From Sphaerosporella brunnea (taxonomy: Eukaryota; Ascomycota; Pezizomycetes; Pezizales; Pyronemataceae): a DNA stretch of 64,000 nt. Shown piece by piece: positions 25,268 to 35,586 of the stretch; position 1 is the stretch's first letter, and each line of letters starts with the position of its first letter. The notes under the pieces are model-generated. The model was not told the DNA's origin. It made no database searches and saw only the letters and a list, made by a program, of their open reading frames with translations. The position numbers and the translations under genes are program-made. Where the stretch lies: the NCBI GenBank assembly GCA_008704415.1, contig VXIS01000076.1, positions 92,729 to 156,728 of the forward strand, written 5' to 3'.

Positions 25268-25437
25268 TGTTGACGATAGGGTTTGCGCAGTGGGCACTAA
25301 GAACATAGGTGAAGAGATATATTGCAAGGTACGGAGCTAAGTGCGAGTTGCTGCTCCCTTAGGAGGCAGAAACGAGCACTAGTATATCCCTAGTTCATAC
25401 TCGGATCTACCAGAGAGTCATACTCTATGTCTCAACA
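25268..25437 (-). repeat. copia 3' LTR
   Basis: 170 bp, TG...CA ends within TGTTGA/TCAACA. Preceded on the minus strand by a polypurine tract and followed by the duplication CGCGC. Reads ATACTCTATG near one edge, as in the solo LTR at 31286. Confidence 0.9.
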
Positions 25438-25808
25438 CTCCCCCTATCCGAGCATCAACTATATCCCTAATCGCGATGTGGCGCCATCACATGATCCATG
25501 TCCTCCCGATTTCCAACGGCTTCGTCAATCCATCACAGTAGATGCTCATTCTCTAGCTGCCCAACGCCCTACCGAGTTGCCGGAGTCCTTGCCAGATAGC
25601 TCCATTCGGTTGCCGTATCATTTGATTCAGCGTCGCGTCCATAGACACGGATAGTCGCAGGTATCATGACTCCCCCTGTCTGAGAATAAACGGTGTTCAT
25701 CTTCTGCATCTGCATCGTCGTGTTGCTGCTCATTCTCATCGTCGATTACTATTTCAGGTAGTTGGCTGTCTTCGAGCAACGGCACTAGTTGCATCGCCAT
25801 CTTGTCTT

Positions 25809-26300
25809 CTAGTGTCCCGAAGCCGTCAATACCATCGCTTTGACAAACGCCGCGTGTTTGACAGATGCTAGCGACTTCGTCAAGCCGTCGGCCAACTGCT
25901 CTTGACTGATGACGTGTTCCAACGTGAGATGTCCGGATTCCATCCGCTCGCGCAAAGCATGGTAGCGAATCGTCAAATGTCTCGTCGTATTCTTCACGGT
26001 ATATGCGATGTCGAGTCTGCTTCCAATGGCCGCATATAAGAGACTGCCAATTGCCTGCTGATATAAGTCTTGGTTGCATGTTTCTTTGTCGTCACGTCGC
26101 TCGTGGGGTCGCCAGTTGCTTTGCATCGGTAACATGTTCCTCGAACTATCCTCCATTCCGAATCTGTTCAGGATATCCAGATACGACGGTTTCCGCGGTC
26201 GCGAAGAATCACCAATCCGACGTCGGTAAACGTCGGCTCGCCAATCACTCCCCCTTTTTGCCTGGAATCGTCTGCTGATTTCCTGGAAAAACAGCTTCAA
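25809..26300 (-). pseudogene. copia pol remnant (reverse transcriptase end/RNase H)
   Basis: The 163-codon minus frame starts LFFQEISRRFQAKRG and contains LYQQAIGSLLYAAIGSRLDI followed by AYTVKNTTRHL. This is the conserved junction between copia reverse transcriptase and RNase H (usual form: Y...GSLLYL...RPDIAYAV). It then joins LTLEHVISQEQLADGLTKSL, the copia C-terminal end (usual form: ..QLADILTKPL). The sequence between these blocks is deleted and the catalytic YVDD part is absent. It is a fossil carried between intact LTRs. Confidence 0.8.
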
Positions 26301-26464
26301 TTCGTCGGGCTAAAGTCGTTTCTTACCGGTCTGTAATCGATCCTTCAAGCTTCCGCGCTGAGCTAAAAGCGCCCCTCTTCCGATCCGTCAAAACCGATCC
26401 CTTTGCTGAGCTCAACCCGGTTCTCTTCCGATCCGTCGGACAAGCCTTCAAGATCCAGCTGTCT

Positions 26465-26900
26465 TATGCCCACAACTCAGGCTTTCGATGAGTTATGATC
26501 GCTTCCTTTCGGTCCGCAAACGATCGTCCAGGCTCCAGTTGCCTTAAGCCCACAACTCAGGCTTCCGGTGAGCTAAGATCGCTTCGTTCTTGTCCGCAAG
26601 CGATCCTCCAAGCTCCAGTTGTCTTAAGCGCACAACGTCGGGCTTCCGGCGAGCTACGATCGTTTCTCTTGCGATCCCTCAAACGGTTCTCCAAGCTCCT
26701 TCGGTGAGCTAATTTCACTTGCGTTTGCGCCGTCCGCAAGAAAGCACCAGTTGTCTTAACCCCCACAACTTCAGGGTGTCGGCGAGCTAAGATCGCGCTC
26801 TGGTATCCACAGGCGATCCTCCAAGCTCCAGTTGTCTTAAGCCCACAACTTCAGGCTTTCGGCTGCTCAAACTTGTCCGTAGCAGCTGCAGCTGTATATA
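26465..26900. repeat. 80-bp tandem repeats in the copia leader
   Basis: CCACAACT(T)CAGGCTTYCGG recurs at about 26470, 26550, 26630, 26763 and 26843 with linked GAGCTAAGATCGCTT and AAGCTCCAGTTGTCTTAAG words. In element orientation this lies between the 5' LTR and pol, where the leader and gag should be. Confidence 0.75.
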
Positions 26901-27068
26901 CCGACAGCTCACGGTCCGCGCTGTTCAAACTTGTCCAATAGCAGCTCGGTTTCCGGCCTTGTCGCGACTTGTCTTTTCGGGTTTGAGCTTCTGCAAGGGC
27001 GCCTCGTCGTCGCGTATCTTCCTGGGGTTGTCTGTTCTTATCGAAGTCGTAGCGCCGGGCTCATGACC

Positions 27069-27238
27069 TGTTGACGATAGCATTTGCGCATTGGACACTA
27101 AGAACGTAGGTGAAGAGATATATTGCAAGGTACGGAGCGAAGTGCGAGTTGATGCTCCCTTAAGAGGCAGAAACGAGCACTAGTATATCACGAGTTGATA
27201 CTCGGATCTACCAGAGAGTCATACTCTATACCTCAACA
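27069..27238 (-). repeat. copia 5' LTR
   Basis: 170-bp partner of the LTR at 25268-25437. The primer-binding site lies at 27050-27068 on its inner side. Confidence 0.9.
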
Positions 27239-27359
27239 CGCGCAACGTGATGATGGCCTGCAGAGTGTCGGGGACCATGCGAGCTTGATGGCGGTGTTGA
27301 GAGTTTCTTGCAGCGGAGAAGAGCTGTTCCGCCGGCGTTGGCGAAGCTCAATCGCGAGG

Positions 27360-27842
27360 TCAGCGTCCACACAACCAGAGTACAGAGATGGCGTACGCTG
27401 GAAGGTCTTTATACCTGCTCCACGTTGCCTGGAGCCTTTGCTCACCCTCTCGAACCCAACTCGCTTCGCAGTTACTCCCAACGTAAGACATCTTGATCTG
27501 GGGGTCCAAAAACAGACAAACATAGTATACCGACTGGGTTTTGGCTCGATAGTAGCGGGCCAGCCCTTCCCAGGCGAGATGCGATGCTTGTTTGAGCGCG
27601 GCATCGCACTTCGGTCCCAGGCAACAGGTCCGAGCACTACTCTCTGCCGCCCACTGCCAAGCTGGTTGCCGCCGGTGTTGGAGACTTAGAGATTGGTAAA
27701 TCTGATATCTTGGGTCGACCAATCGAGAATTGTCGAGACTGTCACGAGACCTGCGAGACATTTCGAGACCACACGATTCTCGCGAGACGGAGGCCCTCGG
27801 CGCGAATTCTCGTCTCGTGTGCAACATTGCAGATCGGGTCAC
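27360..27842 (-). pseudogene. hAT transposase RNase-H-fold fragment
   Basis: The 160-codon minus frame holds ASHLAWEGLARYYRAKTQSV, then YYVCLFLDPQIKMSYV and a W...W..RYKDLPA stretch. This is the GLxKYYxKT..YxxAxxLDPxxKxxY region that hAT transposases carry before the dimerisation domain. The frame is cut at a stop near 27360. The copia element inserted just downstream, at 27238. The N-terminal half gives no recognisable BED finger. Confidence 0.65.
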
Positions 27843-28436
27843 TCACCATGTTCCCCGACGCATAGGCCGTCACGCCGGTGCCACATCGATCACTCACGGG
27901 TATTCCCCGCCGCATAGGCTGTCACGCGACTCATCGCCGGTGGCATATCCGATCACTCACCGTGTTGCGCGGCACATAGTCTGTCACTCGGGTCATCGCC
28001 GGTGGCATATCGCATCACTCACCGTATTCCCCGCCGCATAGGCTGTCACGCGACTCATAGCCGGTGGCATTTCAGATCACTCACCGTCTTCCCCGCCGCA
28101 TAGGTTGTCACGCGAGTCAGCGCGGGTGGCATGTCGTATCACTCAGCGTCTTCCCCGCCGCATAGGTCGTCACGCGAACCATCGCCTGTGGCATGTCGGA
28201 TCACTCACCGTCTTCCCCGCCGCATAGGTTGTCACGCGAGTCAGCGCGGGTGGCATGTCGTATCACTCAGCGTCTTCCCCGCCGCATAGGCCGTCACGCG
28301 AACCATCGCCGGTGGCATGTCGGATCACTCACCGTCTTCCCCGCCGCATAGGTTGTCACGCGAGTCAGCGCGGGTGGCATGTCGTATCACTCAGCGTCTT
28401 CCCCGCCGCTTAGGCCGTCACGCGAACCATCGCCGG
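27832..28436. repeat. 62-bp minisatellite array, main block
   Basis: About ten units of roughly 60-62 bp, each with CCGCCGCATAGG, GTCACGCGA and GCCGGTGGCATRTCG followed by ATCACTCACCGTCTTCCC. Adjacent units at 28085-28430 alternate in pairs (GAGTCAGCGCGGGTGG against GAACCATCGCCGGTGG), indicating higher-order duplication of a dimer. The array resumes at 31246 after nested insertions. Confidence 0.85.
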
Positions 28437-28823
28437 CAGTGTTCCTGACGGGCCGGGGCGGCCTGCCGGTCGGCCTAGACGGTCTGCCAAAGTCCAGTCC
28501 AGTCCACTCTTTTTGGTGTACTGCGATGACCCAGTCCGAGATTTCCAGCGGACTGGACGGCCTCGTCCAAATTTCCGTGGACTGGGTGCGGTCTGCACTC
28601 CAGACTCATGTAATATGCCGTGAGCCGGAATGTGCGAGCGGTGCGCGTCAAGCGGGGCGAACATGCCCCGGAGAAAAAAATCTCTATCTTTGCCATCTTC
28701 CGCTGTTCCAAAACAACGGGCGTCGAAAATCCTCAACTCACCACTAAACAGCCACCTCCGAACGTCGTCAACACACGTCTCTTTCGGGACTGTGCCCTGA
28801 GACCCTGAATATAAACTCTAACG

Positions 28824-30089
28824 CAGTGTTCGGCACGGTCCGTCTATGACTGCAGTCCGAACCGAACCGACTGCTGTGAACGAGTCCAGTCTGCGCTGGA
28901 GGCAGCCGGCATCGATCCAGTCCATTGAGAATGGGAACTGGTTTGGCCCGCGGACAACGGCGGCCGACTGCGAACAGTCTTGTGTAAGATATGTAGTCGT
29001 ACATATGGTCTCCCCCGAGCCATTGCTGGACCCTGCGCCACTGCGGACCCTGAACCTCTGCGGACCCTTTGCCACCGAAACGATTTTGCGCGGACCCTGA
29101 GCCACAGAAAAAGGCCTTAGCCCAGCGGACTCTTCAGGTAGAGTCTTTCACCACCGAAAATATTTTTCAGTACTGGTCATCACCGTGGCATTTTTTCCTT
29201 CCACCGAACCCTTAACAACCAACCCCGAAGACAATTAGCCACCGCACGACAGCGAACACGGCCTACCGCCGGCAATTAAGATGCACGATGTCCCAGGAAA
29301 ACTACGCTGCGAGTCAGAGCTCGATCACCTCTCAGCTTTCATTCACTATGTCCTGTTCCGAAGAAACCAGCGACAGCCAAACGACCACCCTCTGAATGGG
29401 AGCGGCAGAAACGTCGGGAACTTAAAGAAAACCCCGATGAGACAGACGCCATGGAGGTTTTCCAGCGTGATACGCCCATACGGGGCACTATGACGGACGT
29501 TGTGGGATGATGCGTCACCTGGCGGCAGGAGCCCAAACTGCGAGACCTCGCCCGAATGGCTTTGGATTATTTGACAATGCCCGCTATGTCAGCCGAGCCA
29601 GAGCGTGTATTCAGTGCGGCAAAGATCACACTCTCCCAGCGCCGTGGTGCCCCAGCTAGGCGACGACGTAATCAACGCCCTGGAGTGCCTCAAAAGTTGG
29701 CAATGTGATGGTTTGATTGCGGCCAGCTCCGATGATATCAGGGATCTAGAGTCAATGCTAGATACGTTGTGTGAGGATGGGTTAGAAAAGGTACGCCAGG
29801 CAAGGGAGCGGACGCAGCGGAGCGGTAATGGGGAGTAGAATGTTATGTATGTATATCTTTAGAATAGATCTGTTTGAATCTTTGAACCCGGCCATGTCCC
29901 GTAGTCTGCCGTCAACTTCAATCGACCGCTGTCAACCACGGACATGGTTGACCGCGTTTGTCTGCAGTCGGTCCAGTTCATCCCGCCTCAAAGATTGCCG
30001 GTTCTGGTTCTCGCTGTGGACCGGACCGCGAAATGTATTACAGTTCGGTTCTGAGGACGACTGGACAGAACGGACCGTGTAGAACACTG
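28824..30089 (+). mobile_element. hAT element with perfect TSD CTCTAACG
   Basis: Ends CAGTGTTCGGCACGGTCCGT and ACGGACCGTGTAGAACACTG are inverted copies. CTCTAACG is present at 28816-28823 and 30090-30097, an exact 8-bp duplication. Inside, 29520-29838 encodes the hAT C-terminal dimerisation region in two frames: DLARMALDYLTMPAMSAEPE with RVFSAAKITL, then, after a frameshift, LGDDVINALECLKSW and DLESMLDTL. The catalytic region is missing. Non-autonomous, nested in the older hAT at 28437-31245. Confidence 0.9.
29530..29838 (+). pseudogene. hAT dimerisation domain remnant
   Basis: MPAMSAEPERVFSAAK is the diagnostic (I/M)PA.SA..ER.FS motif of the hAT C-terminal dimerisation region. The INALECLKSW helix follows in another frame starting near 29605. 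About 100 residues in total. The frameshift makes it non-functional. Confidence 0.8.
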
Positions 30090-30413
30090 CTCTAACGGTA
30101 AGTCACTCACAACGTGTCAGATTGGACGCGCAATACAAACTCTAATTCTCTTGCCATGACAGCCGCTTCCGTCATAGTGATGTCCTCCGCCTCGCAGCAG
30201 TCCCAAAGCGACGAGATATGCCAGAGCTCGCAGAATTACCGGGATGGGCTTATTAGCGCGAGCCATGCTGAGATTACAGAGCTTAAGGACATGCTAAATG
30301 CGCTCTATATCCAGCAACTTGATGGGGGCGAGGCATAAAGGACTTTTGGAGCGTGCGGAGGACACAGTTTGGTATATGGGTTTTGAGGACGCGCTTTGTA
30401 TATAAAATCCTTA

Positions 30414-31199
30414 GGCCCCGTTTGGCTGCCGGACAGGAAAAAAACCGTAGTGATTTTCGCGCTTTGATTCTATCCACTTTTGCGAATTTCTACGGGTTTC
30501 CACAATCGACGGCTGTCGTTAGCGCTGCCGTTTGGCAGCTGCCAGTGAATCGGAGTGACATCACGTCGTGCGACACCCCAACACCACCAGAACCCATACT
30601 CTCTCCACATAGTTTGACGGCGCACGTTTTCACGACAAGTGCAGAGATGTTCAAATATATTGAGTGCTATGCGAAACTCGCCTTTGATGGCCATTCCGTA
30701 GTTCTTTAATATACTCCGCTCCCGTCAGCTTGGAGGTGCGACATGGCTCTTTATTGTACATCCAGGCCACTTCTTGTGCGGCTGCTACAGCCATCTGACG
30801 GGAAAAGCGCGTGTTCAAAAGCGACGACATTTTTTTCTTGGAGGCGGATCGAGCGCAGGGTAGGGTTGACAGTGCGGGTGAAAGGGCGTTGAATTTGTAC
30901 GCAATTTGGTATCATGGCAGGCGGTGTTGTGGTGGTGGACGGGCGGGTGGTGGTGGACGGACGGGCGCGGGTGGTGGTGGATGGTGGACGGGGCAGGTTA
31001 GGCTGGGAATCGCGCAAAAACTCACAAAAAAGTAGCTCCGAGCTACTTTTGTTTTTTCGAGTTTTTGGACAATAATCCACGTCCAATCGTTGATTCTTGA
31101 GATGGCCAAGAGGGTCGCCAAACGGGGTGGCGAGCGGCGATTTTTCAAATCGGCGATTGACGAAAAATCGCGACTAATTGCTATCGGCCAAACGGGGCC
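30414..31199. mobile_element. PIF/Harbinger-type MITE, TSD TTA
   Basis: GGCCCCGTTTGGC at the left and its inverse GCCAAACGGGGCC at the right form the terminal repeats, and TTA flanks both sides (30411-30413 and 31200-31202). Three-base TWA duplications are diagnostic for PIF/Harbinger. The hAT at 21341-21990 contains the matching empty site (AAAATCCTGATGTAATAC, read on its minus strand), confirming the boundaries. The interior includes GGTGGACGG-type simple repeats and no transposase. Its first 200 bp resemble the Harbinger remnant ending at 60188. Confidence 0.9.
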
Positions 31200-31245
31200 T
31201 TATGTAATACATTCATTACTGCGCTAGAAGTATCCAGTCGACTGG

Positions 31246-31285
31246 ATCGCCGGTGTCATGTCGGATCACTCACCGTCTTCCCCGC
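31246..31285. repeat. 62-bp minisatellite, partial unit
   Basis: Unit fragment between the end of the composite hAT and the solo LTR. Confidence 0.8.
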
Positions 31286-31447
31286 TGTTGACGATGGGTT
31301 TCACGCAGTGGACACCAAGAACGTAGGTGAAGAGATATATTGCAAGGTGTAGAGCTAAGTGCGAGTTGCTGCTCCCTTATGACGCACAAACGAGCACCAA
31401 TATCACTAGTTCATACTCGGATCCACCTGAGAGTCATACTCTATGTC
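31286..31447 (-). repeat. solo copia LTR inside the minisatellite
   Basis: TGTTGACGATGG...ATACTCTATGTC matches the two LTRs of the copia element at 25268-27238 but lacks the last TCAACA bases, where it meets CGCCGCATAGG of the array. The remainder of a second insertion of the same family after LTR-LTR recombination or truncation. Confidence 0.85.
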
Positions 31448-31830
31448 CGCCGCATAGGCCATCACCCGAGTCATCGCCGGTGGTATATCGGATCACTCAG
31501 TGTCTTCCCCGCCGCATAGGCTGTCACGCGAGTCATTCCCGGCATGTCGGATAACTCACCAAGGCATAGGCCGTCACGCGAGTCATCCCCGGTGGAATGT
31601 CGGATCACTCACCGCCTTCCCCGCCGCTTAGGCTGTCACGCGAGCCATCGCCGGTGGCATATCGGATCACTCAGTGTCTTCCCCGCCGCATAGGCCGTCA
31701 CGCGAGCCATCGCCGGTGGCATATCGTATCACTCACCATGATCCCCGGCGCATGAGCTGTCACGCGACTGATCGCGGGTGGCATATCGTATCACTCACCG
31801 AGTGAAGCTGTCACGCGAGTCGAGCGCGCA
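31448..31830. repeat. 62-bp minisatellite array, distal block
   Basis: Six degenerate units continuing the array of 27832-28436, with shortened units near 31540-31570 and 31790-31820. Confidence 0.8.
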
Positions 31831-32240
31831 ATCCCCCGTGGAACGGAAAAACGTAACCCGACGATGCCCGCAGTTCAACACCTGTACTGGCAGATGTACG
31901 AAAGTTGGGGTGGCCAGTCGTCACGGTGGCTGGGAGGGCGATATCACGACCAGCAGCGAAGGCGCTTGCGATAAGAATCCAATCCTGCAGCGCCGTTTTG
32001 CAGCTTAAAGGCCGGATTGAGGCGGAGAGCGTGCACAATCGGGATCTCTACGGACTCAGTCACTCCCTGGAGCCGCAGCAGGATGCGATGGAGGTGAGCA
32101 GCAAGCGGTCTGCCCAGCCGCTGGAAGAGGGTTTTAGGGATGACAGAATGGACGGCAGCAAGGAGCAACCGAACGAACGATGCATCATCAAACAGCACCG
32201 GGGTCAACGACGAGGGTTCGATGGTTGACAAACTGGAACG
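31811..32240 (-). pseudogene. unidentified decayed reading frame
   Basis: Two overlapping minus frames read as protein: 32231-31944 (VLFDDASFVRLLLAAVHSVI, then LGRPLAAHLHRILLRLQGV) and, shifted, 32038-31811 (DWILIASAFAAGRDIALPA). A frameshift joins them. No family recognised. It lies between the minisatellite and an hAT remnant. Confidence 0.3.
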
Positions 32241-32449
32241 TTTTTCGACACTGCAACGGCAGAATCAGCGCGACCTCCCTGCACCGGCGCATGGACGGGG
32301 GAGCTATGATCGTGGTTGGACATCCCGTCTGTCGCTTGGCATGGAACCGTTTCAACCGTCACGATCGAGAGGTTCACCAGCGATGAAAACGCTTTCTAAA
32401 TCGAATTCCTAGGGTCCAAGGCGGGTGTCCGGTGCAGGTGGTTATTGAC

Positions 32450-33265
32450 CAGTGTTCCGTACGGTCAGTTCGGTCCCGTCCTGACTCTCGACCGGACTGA
32501 ATCGCAAGTGACGATCCAGTCTTCAGGAAAGACCAGGACCGGCAGTCTTTGTGGTACTGCGTCCTGGACCGACTGCAGTCGACCGCGGTCGACGGCAGTC
32601 GACGGCAGTCAACCCGTATGTGGGGCAATATCAGTTGCCGATTTTCTACAAATACATGACCGCCATCCCGCCGTCCTATCATTCCATTATTCCGCTCTCC
32701 CGGTCCCCTGCAATTCGACCCTCCCACGCTTCTGTTTTCTCTTCTCAAGCTCCGCTTTGGACAGTGCCTCGAGCATTTCATCAAGCTCCTGTAGTTGGGA
32801 ATACTTGGCGGAGATCAAGCCATCGCGCGACCAGCTTGTGAAACACTCCAGAGCGCTGATAGCGTCGTCGGTCAGGATGCACGGGCGATCTGTAATGGTC
32901 AATTTGACGCTGCTGAAGGCGCGCTCTGGCTCGGCTGACATAGCTGGTATAGTCAGATATTCAAGTGCCATGCGCGCCAGATCCTTCCAGCGGGACTCGG
33001 TGTGCTTTGCCGCCCAATATTTGATCACATCCTGCACAGCATGCTCATCAACCGGTGCTTCATGTTGAGATGAGAGACTTTGCGGTGGCGAAGGGATTCA
33101 AATTTTTTCACCGTAGCTAAGAAAGGGTCCACCGGGTCCACCGATTCAAAGGGTCCGCCAATTGTCAGGGTCAACCGCGGCAAACGGACTTCTGGCGCGC
33201 GGGTACTATCATACATATTACAACCTTACGAATAATCCAGTCGACTGCAGTCGACTACGGTCTTT
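32450..33265 (-). mobile_element. hAT element (CAGTGTTCCGTACGG family), truncated
   Basis: Begins CAGTGTTCCGTACGGTCAGT, as in the complete element at 41878-42898, and is collinear with it to CAGTCGACTGCAGTCGACTA near 33250. The other inverted end is missing. The simple word GTCGACTGCAGTCGAC is repeated near both ends. It holds the dimerisation-domain frame 32687-33037. Confidence 0.75.
32687..33037 (-). pseudogene. hAT transposase C-terminal dimerisation domain
   Basis: The 116-codon minus frame contains RWKDLARMALEYLTIPAMSA followed by EPERAFSSVKLTITDR, then a DDAISALECFTSWSRDGLI helix and a charged EKRKQKRGR tail. This matches the hAT family dimerisation domain across its full length with a natural stop. 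The catalytic part upstream is deleted or truncated at 33265. In an intact transposase this domain mediates multimerisation. Confidence 0.85.
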
Positions 33266-33344
33266 GCCCGACACCAAACCCGTGCGGATGGCGGGGAATG
33301 TGGTCGAAGCGGTGGTAGAAGCGGGCGGCGTGGGGGGGACCTTG

Positions 33345-33530
33345 AATGATGATATTTCGACAACAGAATTGCCCGGCGGCAGCCTCAACCAAGGTACGCC
33401 TGATGCTGCCTCTGTGGTTGAGCACAGTATCACATGTGAGTGATTGGTTGTGTACGGAATCTCGATGACATAACAGGCGAGTCATTAGTTGTGCACGGTA
33501 TTACATGTCAGTGATTGATTTGGCTTGGTT
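33345..33530. repeat. duplicated segment with ATTGGTTGTG units, block 4
   Basis: Paralog of 20830-21000 including the non-satellite lead-in sequence. Interrupted at about 33530 by unrelated sequence and resumed at 34405. Confidence 0.7.
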
Positions 33531-34404
33531 TAAATCATACAGCGTACAGGAGGGCGTTAGCCCGAGTGCCTCCTATCTTGCGAATCGGAGTGAGGCCAAG
33601 AGCCTATGACGGACATAAAAAATCTGATATTCTGTCCCCACGGTTTTACCCGTCTGTTGCGGGTCGCCTTACAAAAGAAATACATAAAAGCAAATTCAGT
33701 GAAAAGAGTGAATCGAAAACCCAAAAACCTCCCCCAACCCTTCAGTGAAAGTGATCCCTATATCGACTTGACGTGCTCCCTCCCCGCGACCCACTACCAT
33801 GTGCATTCCTCCGCCCATATGCTCGCCCGCTTCTAACGCCCGAAAGATCTCAAACATCGCTGTGCCCTCGATGTCGGGGATATTTCACCCTCTGCAACGT
33901 TGTCTCTTTGCTGCCTAAAACCATGATCCCCACACTACAATCGGCCCCGGTCGGGGCACCGGAAGAGTCCATGTTACCGGCGACTGCGATTTGTGGGGGT
34001 TAGATGCCTCTGCCTACCCACAGAGGAGGCCCCACTTTGCCGGGTTGCGGACTTAGGTCGATCGGTATACGCGCACACGCTCAGGAGTTATCGCTCGCTC
34101 GCTTCGCACGATATAGTTCCGTTCCGTCTCGATGGGGGGCTCACTGCAAGCGCTATCGCCTCGCTAACTGGCGTTAAACGTTCATTCCGACGAGTTGCCA
34201 TGCGGACTATCGGCTGAGGCTAATACTGAGTGGTCACAAGCGAATCGCGGGGGCAAATGGATTGTTGAATCGAAACCGTACACTCTACCTCGCCTGGCAG
34301 AGCGGGCACACACACCACAAAAACATCGTGAAGCCAAAGTGTGCGGGGTTTTCGGTGTGCCAATGCACAGGCTTGGCATTTTCGGGCGGTTAGTGTGGTT
34401 GTCG
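33531..34404. other. insertion of unknown type within the duplicated segment
   Basis: Bounded on both sides by ATTACATGTCAGTGATTG-like units. The edges (TTTGGCTTGG at the left, CGAAGGTGTGT at the right) are not clear inverted repeats. No domain in the short frames. Confidence 0.35.
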
Positions 34405-34712
34405 AAGGTGTGTATTACATGTCAGTGATTGTTTGTGCACGGGATTACAGTGAGATTACATGCGAGTGAGTCGGAATCACAAGCGATCCATTGGCTGTGC
34501 AGGTAATTACAAGCGAGTGATTAGTTGTGCATGATATTACATGCGAGTGATTGGTTGTGTAGGGAATCTCGATGAGATCACAGGCGAGTCATTAGTTGTG
34601 CACGATATTACATGTCAGTGATTGTTTGTGAACGGGATTACAGTGATATTACTTGCGAGTAATTAGTTGTGCAGGGCATGACAAGCGAGTTACGTGCACC
34701 TGGCGCCTCGGA
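34405..34712. repeat. ATTGGTTGTG minisatellite, block 5
   Basis: Eight or more units with ATTACATGCGAGTGATTGG and GTCAGTGATTGTTTGTGCAC halves, ending GCACCTGGCGCCTCGGATA exactly as at 21066-21088. Confidence 0.75.
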
Positions 34713-35586
34713 TACCGACTCTACTCAACAATAATAATGCAGTATTTTAAAAGTTTAAATTTTGGGTTTCTGCGCGTGATCGCGACGGGCCGAAAGTTTT
34801 TTTTGACGTGCGAGGCGAATGACATCGCCATGACAGGGCGCCTATTCATGGTGTGCGGGAGCGCCCATTCACCACAGCTGTTGCGATTGTCATCAATTCT
34901 GATCCCATACATACGTTTATGTTGACAAATGCAGACTCGTCTCCCCACGCATGTCCTTTAGGTCAAATTCTGTGCTCTCTACCGCCGTTACATCACGCAG
35001 CCGTACCATGATCGCCTGCACCAAGCACAGTACCAGGCCCAAATGCCTGTCCGTTGAGCCGGATCCTCTGCTCTGACCTTCGTTCGCCGAGCCCACGTTC
35101 GCCGAGACAGCTGGTGCTACTCTTCCCCACACCGATGAACAAGACGAAATCGACGGTGGGGATGAAGGAACTGTGTATAGAGCACAGGTAAGAACTTATT
35201 TGACTGGCAGCCGCGCACCTTTTCAAGCTATTCAAGTAGCTAATACACTACAGGTTGAAGAATGGAACCACGCTTTGGCAGGCACCCGATTGTTGGGCAT
35301 CTCCAGTACAGTCAAGAGGAGGAAGAGGAGGACGACGAAGAAGCAGGCAATGAGCAGCCTGAGTCTGACGAAGGGACGGAGGCAGAAGACGAGGATGTGC
35401 AGACTAGCGGCTTTTCCTCACCTCCTTCCAGCGACGCGGATGATCCACCACCATCGTCGAATCTGATGGAACCGCGTCGAATGTTTCACAAAAATAAACT
35501 TTTTGATATTCGCTTAAGCGGTCCGTCCCGAGAACGCGCAGAAAGTCAAAAATTAAACTTTTAAAATGCTGCACTATTGTCGAGTA
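34713..35586 (+). other. gene fragment with acidic tail, possible intron 35190-35252
   Basis: 35100-35189 reads FAETAGATLPHTDEQDEIDG up to AGAGCACAG, followed by GTAAGAACTT...CTAAT...CTACAG (a good short intron), then VEEWNHALAGTRLLGI. Another frame of the same DNA is very acidic (YSQEEEEEDDEEAG). Upstream limits are not visible and the family is unknown. A transposon-encoded protein is likely given the surroundings. Confidence 0.3.

Larger units (their letters stand above)
25268..27238 (-). mobile_element. Ty1/copia-type LTR retrotransposon, internally deleted
   Basis: Two 170-bp direct repeats (25268-25437 and 27069-27238), each TGTTGA...TCAACA, bracket 1.63 kb. The 5-bp duplication CGCGC lies immediately outside both ends. 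On the minus strand the sequence just inside the 5' LTR is GGTCATGAGCCCGGC, nearly the complement of the initiator-Met tRNA anticodon arm, the half-tRNA primer typical of copia elements. A purine tract GGATAGGGGGAG precedes the 3' LTR. Only a C-terminal pol fragment remains, so gag, protease, integrase and most of reverse transcriptase have been lost and mobility would need help. The LTRs differ at roughly a dozen positions, so the insertion is not recent. Confidence 0.9.
28437..31245. mobile_element. composite hAT insertion carrying two younger elements
   Basis: Begins CAGTGTTCCTGACGGG in the middle of a minisatellite unit; the array resumes at ATCGCCGG near 31246. After removal of the nested hAT (28824-30089) and Harbinger MITE (30414-31199), the remainder resembles the CAGTGTTC element at 21341. 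The frame 30114-30338 joins the transposase N-terminus (MTAASVIVMSSASQQSQSDE) directly to its C-terminus (ISASHAEITELKDMLNAL), so it is an internal-deletion derivative. The right end stops at GACTGG instead of GAACACTG, so the terminal 130 bp or so have been lost against the array. Confidence 0.65.

Noticed and set aside
27832..28436. CRISPR-like array
   Set aside because: The whole 62-bp unit is conserved, with no unique spacers, no cas genes and a eukaryotic setting; it is a minisatellite.
28429..31253. ATCGCCGG as an 8-bp hAT target duplication around the composite element
   Set aside because: The right side lacks the CAGTGTTC terminus, and GGATCGCC also belongs to the element's own interior, so the match is more likely microhomology at a deletion junction.
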